Positions 58,981 to 64,000 of a stretch of DNA of 64,000 nucleotides are shown here, in pieces (position 1 is the stretch's first letter; the number at the start of each line of letters is the position of its first letter). The stretch spans positions 62,001 through 126,000 of the forward strand of contig NZ_JACRMG010000030.1 of the NCBI RefSeq assembly GCF_016219575.1. The letters run 5' to 3'. Below the pieces are notes generated by a model. It was not told where the DNA came from, made no database searches, and saw nothing but the letters and a program-made list of their open reading frames with translations. The translations under genes were made by a program, and so were the position numbers. This DNA is from Bradyrhizobium sp. GTDB taxonomy: Bacteria; Pseudomonadota; Alphaproteobacteria; Rhizobiales; Xanthobacteraceae.

Positions 58981-59958
58981 TCAACCGATCCGAACCACCA
59001 TCTTGCCGAGCGCGGCGCGGGTCTGCATGGCCTTGAAGGCGTCGCGAAAATTCTCGAAGGCGAAGACCTGACCCACCACGGGCACGAGCCTGCCTTCGCG
59101 CAGCCAGGTGAGGAGCTGCGCGGTGACGCGCCGCTCCGCTTCGGGCTCCCTGCGGGCGATCTGCGCGATATCGACGCCAGTGAGCACACCGCCCTTGAGC
59201 AGCGGCAGGTTGAAGGGCAGGGCCGGGATCTTTCCCGCGGCAAAGCCGACCACGAGATGGCGTCCGTTCCAGGCGATGGAGCGGAACGCCTGCACCGACA
59301 CGTCGCCGCCGACGGGATCGTAGATCACGTCCGCGCCATGGTTGCCGGTCAGTTCCTTCAGCACATCGCGCCAGTTGGCTTGCGTGTAGTCGATCGTCGC
59401 ATCGGCGCCGTGGCTTTCGGCGAACTTCCGCTTTTCTTCGCTTGAGGCCGCAGCGATCACGCGGGCGCCCAGGAGCTTGCCGACCTGCACCGCGGCAATG
59501 CCGACGCCGCCGGCGGCACCCAGCACCAGCAGGATTTCGCCCGACTTGAGCGAGCCGCGCTCGGCCAGCGCATAGAGCGCGGTGAGATAGTTGGCGCGGA
59601 AGGCGGCGGCGACTTCCGGCGCAATGCCGCCGGGAATTGCGGTCAGCGTCGCGGACGGCACCACGATATATTCGGCGAGCGCGCCCGAGCGCGCCATTCC
59701 CATCACGCCCTGTCCCGGCGCAAGGCCGGTAACGCCGGCACCGGCGGCATCGACGAGCCCGGCAAATTCCGTTCCCGGCGTGAAGGGCAGGGCGTCCTTC
59801 GTCTGGTAGAGGCCCTGCACCTTCAGCCCGTCGACGAAGCCGATGCTGGCGGCCTGCACCTTGACGCGCACCTGCCCGGCGCCGACGTCGGGCAGCGGAA
59901 CGTCCCTCAGCGGAATGTTGTCGATGGAATCATACTGCTCGACGACGACGGCTTTCAT
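58981..59958 (-). CDS. Zinc-free MDR-family NADPH:quinone oxidoreductase-like protein
   Basis: 325 residues of the medium-chain dehydrogenase/reductase superfamily, QOR subgroup. GroES-like N-terminus (VRVKVQAASIGFVDGLKVQGLY, PFTPGTEFAGLV), then the nucleotide-binding GAAGGVGIAAVQVGKLLGA (about 145) and GADVIYDPVGGDV. The zinc ligands of alcohol dehydrogenases are absent. Probably reduces quinones or enones with NADPH. Possibly part of the acyl-CoA block beyond the repeat at 60014. Confidence 0.85.
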   Translation of the reverse strand: MKAVVVEQYDSIDNIPLRDVPLPDVGAGQVRVKVQAASIGFVDGLKVQGLYQTKDALPFTPGTEFAGLVDAAGAGVTGLAPGQGVMGMARSGALAEYIVVPSATLTAIPGGIAPEVAAAFRANYLTALYALAERGSLKSGEILLVLGAAGGVGIAAVQVGKLLGARVIAAASSEEKRKFAESHGADATIDYTQANWRDVLKELTGNHGADVIYDPVGGDVSVQAFRSIAWNGRHLVVGFAAGKIPALPFNLPLLKGGVLTGVDIAQIARREPEAERRVTAQLLTWLREGRLVPVVGQVFAFENFRDAFKAMQTRAALGKMVVRIG

Positions 59959-60013
59959 GCTGATCCCTGGTCGCTTCCCCTGCAGGCGGTCTATCGCGAA
60001 TTCGCCCGCAATT

Positions 60014-60100
60014 GTAGGGTCGGCAAAGCGAAAGCGTGCCCGCCTTCACGAGCGGAGTGCTGAGGGTGGGCACGGCGCGAGACGCCTTTGCCCACCCTAC
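60014..60100. repeat. Intergenic palindromic repeat, GTAGGGT family, second copy
   Basis: Starts GTAGGGTCGGCAAAGCG and ends CTTTGCCCACCCTAC; close relative of the element at 12636-12721, with more mismatches in the left arm. Lies between two minus-strand genes. Confidence 0.8.
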
Positions 60101-60126
60101 GACTTTTTCTGCCGACGCGGGTTTCG

Positions 60127-61683
60127 TCAGCTGACGCGGCGCTCGCGGTTCTCCCAGAACGGCTTGCGCAGCTCGCGCTTGAGGATCTTGCCGGCGCCCG
60201 AGAGCGGCAGCGGCTTGTCGGTGATCTCGACGCTGCGCGGACATTTGTAGCCTGCGATCAGCGTCTTGCAGAACTCCATCAGCTCGTCCGGCGTCGCGCT
60301 CGCGCCGGGCCTGGCAACCACGACGGCATGGACCTGCTCGCCCCAGCGCTCGTTGGGGATGCCGATCACGGCGCATTGCGCCACGGCCGGATGCTGCGCC
60401 AGCGCGTTCTCGACCTCGGCGGAATAAATGTTCTCGCCGCCGGAGATGATCATGTCCTTGACGCGGTCGACAACGTAGACGAATCCGTCCTCGTCCATGT
60501 AGCCGCCGTCGCCGGTATGCATCCAGCCGTCGATGACGGCTTTGGCGGTTTCCTCCGGCCGTTCCCAATAGCCCATCATCACATTGTCGCCGCGCACGGC
60601 GATCTCACCGACGGTGCCGGTGGGAAGCGTCTTGTCGTCGCTGTCGACAATCTTGATCTCGCAGCCGAGCGTGACGCGGCCGGCGGCGCGATGCCGGCCC
60701 TTGGCGCGGCCTTCGCCGATGTGCTCCCTCCAGTGCAGCAGCGTGGCGATCGGCGACAACTCCGTCATGCCGTAGGCCTGGGTGAACTGGACGTTGGGCA
60801 GCGCCTTCATGGCGCGGCCCAGCACGGCCTCGCTGATCGGCGAGGCGCCATAGGCGATGCCCCTGAGCGAAGACAGGTCATAGTCGCCGAGCTTCGGATG
60901 ATCGACGAACATCTGGATCATGGTCGGCACCAGCAGCGTGTCGGTGACGCGATTGCGCTGGATCGCGGCGGCGACGCCGTCGGGCGTAAAGCCCTGGATG
61001 ACCACGTTGGAGCCGCCGCTGAGCAGGATCGAATACATCGCCGCGCCATTGGCGAGGTGGAACATCGGCGCGGCATGCAGATAGGTGGCGGTGCTCGGCC
61101 ACAGCCCTTCGCCGAGCGCGTTCAGCGCGTTCACCATCAGATTGCCATGGCTGAGCATGACGCCCTTGGAACGGCCGGTGGTGCCGCCGGTATAGAAGAT
61201 GCCGCAGAGATCGGCGCTCTCTCGCATCGCGTCCGGCATCGGCGCGCTGCGCTCGATCAGCTTTTCGTAATTGTCCATGCCCGCGGGCGTCTCGCCGTCA
61301 TCGGCATAGACGAGCTTCAGGCCCGGGATCGCTTTCGCAAGCGCGCTGCCGACCGGGGCAAAGGCCTTGTCGACGAAAAGGATACCGGCGCGGCAATCGC
61401 GCATGGCGTCCTCGTTCTCGAGCGGGCTCCAGCGGATGTTGAGCGGCACGATCACGGTGCCGGACCAGCCGGCCGCAAGATAGAGCTCGAGATAGCGGTC
61501 GGAGTTGAGCGACAGGATGGCGACTCGGTCGCCGGCCTGCGCGCCCATCGCACGGATGCCGGCCGCCAGCCGCGCCACGCGGTCGCCGACCTCGCGCCAG
61601 TTTCTGCGCCGGTCGCCATAGACGATGGCGAGGCCGTTCGGATTGATCTGCAGCGCGCGCCGCAGGCCATGGGTGATGTTCAT
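60127..61683 (-). CDS. Acyl-CoA synthetase (AMP-forming), fatty/aromatic acid type
   Basis: 518 residues. FYTGGTTGRSKGVMLSHGN is the ATP-binding loop, QAYGMTELSPIATLL the acyl-pocket motif, MHTGDGGYMDEDGFVYVVDRVKDMI the hinge and GKILKRELR the C-terminal lysine. Activates a carboxylic acid to its CoA ester; substrate unknown. ATG 61683 with GGAGG upstream is chosen over a longer frame that runs into the TetR gene. Overlaps the TetR stop by ATGA, so the pair is one operon. Confidence 0.88.
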   Translation of the reverse strand: MNITHGLRRALQINPNGLAIVYGDRRRNWREVGDRVARLAAGIRAMGAQAGDRVAILSLNSDRYLELYLAAGWSGTVIVPLNIRWSPLENEDAMRDCRAGILFVDKAFAPVGSALAKAIPGLKLVYADDGETPAGMDNYEKLIERSAPMPDAMRESADLCGIFYTGGTTGRSKGVMLSHGNLMVNALNALGEGLWPSTATYLHAAPMFHLANGAAMYSILLSGGSNVVIQGFTPDGVAAAIQRNRVTDTLLVPTMIQMFVDHPKLGDYDLSSLRGIAYGASPISEAVLGRAMKALPNVQFTQAYGMTELSPIATLLHWREHIGEGRAKGRHRAAGRVTLGCEIKIVDSDDKTLPTGTVGEIAVRGDNVMMGYWERPEETAKAVIDGWMHTGDGGYMDEDGFVYVVDRVKDMIISGGENIYSAEVENALAQHPAVAQCAVIGIPNERWGEQVHAVVVARPGASATPDELMEFCKTLIAGYKCPRSVEITDKPLPLSGAGKILKRELRKPFWENRERRVS

Positions 61684-62378
61684 CGCGTTCCTCCACGCAC
61701 TCGTTTCACGCTTGCCGGCGGTTTTCCCGCCTTCTTCCTCAACTGTTTCGCGGCCAGCCCCTCGGTGAGGCGAATGGCAAATTCCTTTGCGATCTCCTCC
61801 GCGGGCAAGGCGCCGCGCGGCTGGTACCAATGACCGATCCAGTTCAGCGAGCCCGCGATGGCGAAGGCCGACAGCTTGATGTCGCAAGGCCTGATCGAGC
61901 CGTCGGCAATGCCGTCCGTGATGTAGGCGCGGAAGGCGCGGTCGATCTTCTTCTTCGCCGTGCGCACGATCTTGCGGTTGTGCTCGGTGAGGTCACGGAC
62001 GTCGAAGCGCACCAGGCTCTTGCCGTAATCCGTCGTCATCACCTCGGCATAGCGCACGATCAGCTTGCGCAGCTTGGTGAGGCCCGTGCCGCCGCCCGAG
62101 TCGATCTCGGCGATGCAGTCGTCGACGCGTTCCTGGCCGATCGCCCAGCACTCGTAGAGGATCTCGTCCTTGCCGCGGAAATAATTGTAGAGCGCGGGCT
62201 TGGTGATGTTGAGCCGCTCGGCGACGTCGTTGAGCGTGGTGCCGTGATAGCCCTGCTCGAGAAAAAGCTGCACCGCCGTGCGCAGCACGGCCTCGCGCTT
62301 CGCGTCGCGGGCGCGGCGGCGGCTCTCGAACGGCATCCAGGGCGATTGGTGGGCTGCGGAGGCGGGCGATCCGTCCAT
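61680..62378 (-). CDS. TetR/AcrR family regulator of the acyl-CoA block
   Basis: 232 residues. DNA-binding domain at about 25-75 (REAVLRTAVQLFLEQGY, TTLNDVAERLNITKPALYNYF). The C-terminal half (SAFAIAGSLNWIGHWYQPRGALPAEEIA) is that of regulators of fatty-acid or aromatic CoA metabolism such as KstR2/FadR-type TetR proteins, likely sensing an acyl-CoA. First gene of the minus-strand operon and divergent from the thiolase gene; the palindrome at 62427 lies between. Confidence 0.88.
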   Translation of the reverse strand: MDGSPASAAHQSPWMPFESRRRARDAKREAVLRTAVQLFLEQGYHGTTLNDVAERLNITKPALYNYFRGKDEILYECWAIGQERVDDCIAEIDSGGGTGLTKLRKLIVRYAEVMTTDYGKSLVRFDVRDLTEHNRKIVRTAKKKIDRAFRAYITDGIADGSIRPCDIKLSAFAIAGSLNWIGHWYQPRGALPAEEIAKEFAIRLTEGLAAKQLRKKAGKPPASVKRVRGGTR

Positions 62379-62426
62379 GTTGCGAAGTTCTGTTGCGGCG
62401 TTGACTCGGGGCGCTCGTCTCGTATA

Positions 62427-62461
62427 TTACCCATGGGTAAGAAATAGTCCAGCGGGTAATT
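62427..62461. promoter_or_regulatory. Candidate TetR operator between divergent acyl-CoA operons
   Basis: Perfect 14-bp palindrome TTACCCATGGGTAA (62427-62440) with an additional GCGGGTAAT half site at 62453-62461. Located in the 99-bp divergent region, so binding would control both operons. Confidence 0.75.
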
Positions 62462-62477
62462 TTCGGGAGGACAATCA

Positions 62478-63662
62478 ATGACGTCTCGCACTGCGGTCGC
62501 CGGTGTCGGCATGATCCCCTTCGTCAAGCCCGGCGCCAACGCGCCGTATCACGTGATGGGCGCGGAGGCGGCCAAGCTGGCGCTGGCCGACGCCGGCATC
62601 GATTACGGCAAGGTGCAGCAGGCCTATGTCGGCTATGTCTACGGCGACTCCACCTGCGGGCAGCGTGCGCTGTATCCGGTGGGCATGACCGGCATTCCGA
62701 TCGTCAACGTCAACAACAACTGCTCGACCGGTTCGACCGCGCTGTTCCTGGCGCGGCAGGCCATTGAGTCCGGTGCGGCCGACTGCGTGATGGCGCTCGG
62801 CTTCGAGCAGATGAAGCCCGGCGCACTCGGCGCCGTCTTCACGGATCGTCCCAGTGCCTTCGACGAGTTCGACGCGGCAGCGGACAAGTTGGTCGATGCG
62901 CCCGGCGTGCCGCTGGCGCTGCGCTATTTCGGCGGCGCGGGGCTCAGCCACATGAAGAAATACGGCACGCCGCTCTCGGCGTTTGCAAAGGTGCGGGCGA
63001 AAGCGAGCCGGCATGCCAAGAACAATCCGCTGGCGCTGTTCCGGAAGGAAGTAACCGCCGATGACGTGATGAACGACCAGGTGATCTGGCCCGGCGTGAT
63101 GACCCGCCTGATGGCCTGCCCGCCGACCTGCGGCGCGGCGGCGGCGATCCTGGTTTCGGAGAAGTTCGCGAAGGCCCATGGATTGCGTAGCGACGTGCGT
63201 ATCCGCGCGCAGGCGATGACGACGGATACGGCGTCCACCTTCGGCGCCGGCGACATGATGCAGGTCGTCGGCTTCGACATGGCGCGCGATGCCGCCAACA
63301 AGGTCTATGAGGCGGCCGGCATCGGGCCGGAGGATCTCGACGTGGTCGAGCTGCACGACTGCTTTGCCCACAACGAGCTGATCACCTATGAGGGGCTTGG
63401 ACTGTGCGGGGAAGGCGAGGCGGCGCGCTTCATTGACGATGGCGACAATACCTATGGCGGCCGTATCGTGACCAATCCCTCCGGCGGCCTGCTGTCGAAG
63501 GGGCACCCGCTCGGCGCCACGGGCCTTGCGCAATGCTACGAGCTGACGCGGCAATTGCGCGGCACCGCGCAGGCGACGCAGGTCGAGGGCGCGCAGATCG
63601 GTTTGCAGCACAATCTCGGGCTCGGCGGCGCTTGTGTCGTGACGCTCTACGAGCGCGTCTGA
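62478..63662 (+). CDS. Thiolase-fold lipid-transfer-type acyltransferase (SCP-x thiolase-like)
   Basis: 394 residues. The nucleophile Cys is in NVNNNCSTGSTALF (about 77); the C-terminal active site has VELHDCFAHNEL and GGLLSKGHPLGATG with the catalytic His (about 340). This wording is that of the SCP-x/lipid-transfer thiolases used in sterol side-chain and other branched acyl-CoA breakdown rather than FadA. AGGAGG-like GGGAGGACA upstream of the ATG. Followed by a MaoC-type gene, implying a beta-oxidation-like module. Confidence 0.88.
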   Translation: MTSRTAVAGVGMIPFVKPGANAPYHVMGAEAAKLALADAGIDYGKVQQAYVGYVYGDSTCGQRALYPVGMTGIPIVNVNNNCSTGSTALFLARQAIESGAADCVMALGFEQMKPGALGAVFTDRPSAFDEFDAAADKLVDAPGVPLALRYFGGAGLSHMKKYGTPLSAFAKVRAKASRHAKNNPLALFRKEVTADDVMNDQVIWPGVMTRLMACPPTCGAAAAILVSEKFAKAHGLRSDVRIRAQAMTTDTASTFGAGDMMQVVGFDMARDAANKVYEAAGIGPEDLDVVELHDCFAHNELITYEGLGLCGEGEAARFIDDGDNTYGGRIVTNPSGGLLSKGHPLGATGLAQCYELTRQLRGTAQATQVEGAQIGLQHNLGLGGACVVTLYERV

Positions 63663-63664
63663 AC

Positions 63665-64000
63665 ATGGTCGATCAATCCGCCGTCGGGCGTGAGTTCACG
63701 CCGGTCACCGCGCGCGTCGAGCCGGGACGCCTGCGCTTCTTCCTGAATACGCTCGGGGAGGGCAATCCGCTCTATCGCGACGAGAAGGCGGCGCGGGCGG
63801 CCGGTTTCAGCGCGCCGCCGGTGCCGCCGACCTATCTCTTTTGCCTCGAGATGATGGATGCGACCGAGCCGTTCGAGTTCCTGACCGCGCTCGACATCGA
63901 CCTCGCCCGCGTGCTGCATGGCGAGCAGCGCTTCGACTATTTCGCGCCTGTCGTCGTCGGCGACGTGCTGACGTTCCGGCCGCGCGTCACCAGCGTGACC
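63665..64000 (+). CDS. MaoC/FAS1-like dehydratase domain protein (3' partial)
   Basis: The frame is open to the window end (112 codons). The sequence FTPVTARVEPGRLRFFLNTL, GFSAPPVPPTYLFCLE and VLHGEQRFDYFAPVVVGDV is the N-terminal hot-dog domain (MaoC_dehydrat_N) of double hot-dog enoyl-CoA hydratases. It starts 2 bases after the thiolase stop. A partner domain or gene with the catalytic hot-dog half is expected beyond the window. Confidence 0.82.
   Translation, partial: MVDQSAVGREFTPVTARVEPGRLRFFLNTLGEGNPLYRDEKAARAAGFSAPPVPPTYLFCLEMMDATEPFEFLTALDIDLARVLHGEQRFDYFAPVVVGDVLTFRPRVTSVT

Overview
The window looks like chromosome of a Bradyrhizobium-type alphaproteobacterium (Nitrobacteraceae). 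The reasons are high GC, dense catabolic and solute-transport operons, ATGA-type gene overlaps, and several families of intergenic palindromic repeats typical of that genus. No rRNA, tRNA, transposase, phage or CRISPR array was seen. The taxonomic call is inference from style and gene content.

Region 1 (2-11972) is an aromatic or carboxylic-acid uptake and activation block. It holds the 3' part of a 2-aminobenzoate-CoA-ligase-like gene, a RidA-family gene, a sigma-54-dependent activator, and, behind a near-consensus -24/-12 promoter (3453-3469), an MHS-type transporter, a two-domain CoA-transferase and a complete branched-chain-type ABC importer. Region 2 (11973-19595) is mixed. It has a repeat-rich stretch with a strong orphan sigma-70 promoter, a zinc-ribbon protein, an orphan tungstate-type binding protein, a TetR/SnoaL pair, an acyl-CoA dehydrogenase and a TctCBA transporter.

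Region 3 (19596-44033) is the most interesting part: a nicotinate island. NicAB (molybdenum hydroxylase with a three-haem tail) makes 6-hydroxynicotinate. A 6-hydroxynicotinate-reductase homologue, followed by an ApbE-like UPF0280 protein and an AA_synth-family protein, would make 1,4,5,6-tetrahydro-6-oxonicotinate. An enamidase homologue at 40803-41999 would open the ring to 2-formylglutarate. A ferredoxin-NADP reductase is divergent from the enamidase. Both divergent promoter regions carry the same palindrome, TTYGTAYACRAA. An ABC importer, a MarR regulator, a GntR regulator and a TRAP transporter lie between them, and nicotinate phosphoribosyltransferase follows nicB. This is a hybrid of the aerobic Pseudomonas-type first step and the reductive Eubacterium/Azorhizobium-type continuation.

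Region 4 (44034-50324) carries a chemoreceptor, a DUF2889 protein, a biuret-hydrolase-like amidase overlapping an NCS2-type permease, and two small membrane proteins. Region 5 (50525-58451) is a TetR regulator followed by the protocatechuate 4,5-cleavage pathway in the order hydratase, aldolase, (leaderless binding-protein-like gene), pyrone-dicarboxylate hydrolase, dioxygenase alpha, dioxygenase beta, dehydrogenase. A second dioxygenase alpha/beta pair follows. Region 6 (58577-64000) has a secreted small protein, a quinone-oxidoreductase-like MDR protein, a TetR plus acyl-CoA ligase operon, and a divergent thiolase plus MaoC-type dehydratase pair that runs off the window.

A recurring design is visible: three substrate-binding-protein genes (ending 8175, 30364, 38493) are each followed by a strong hairpin before the membrane-component genes.
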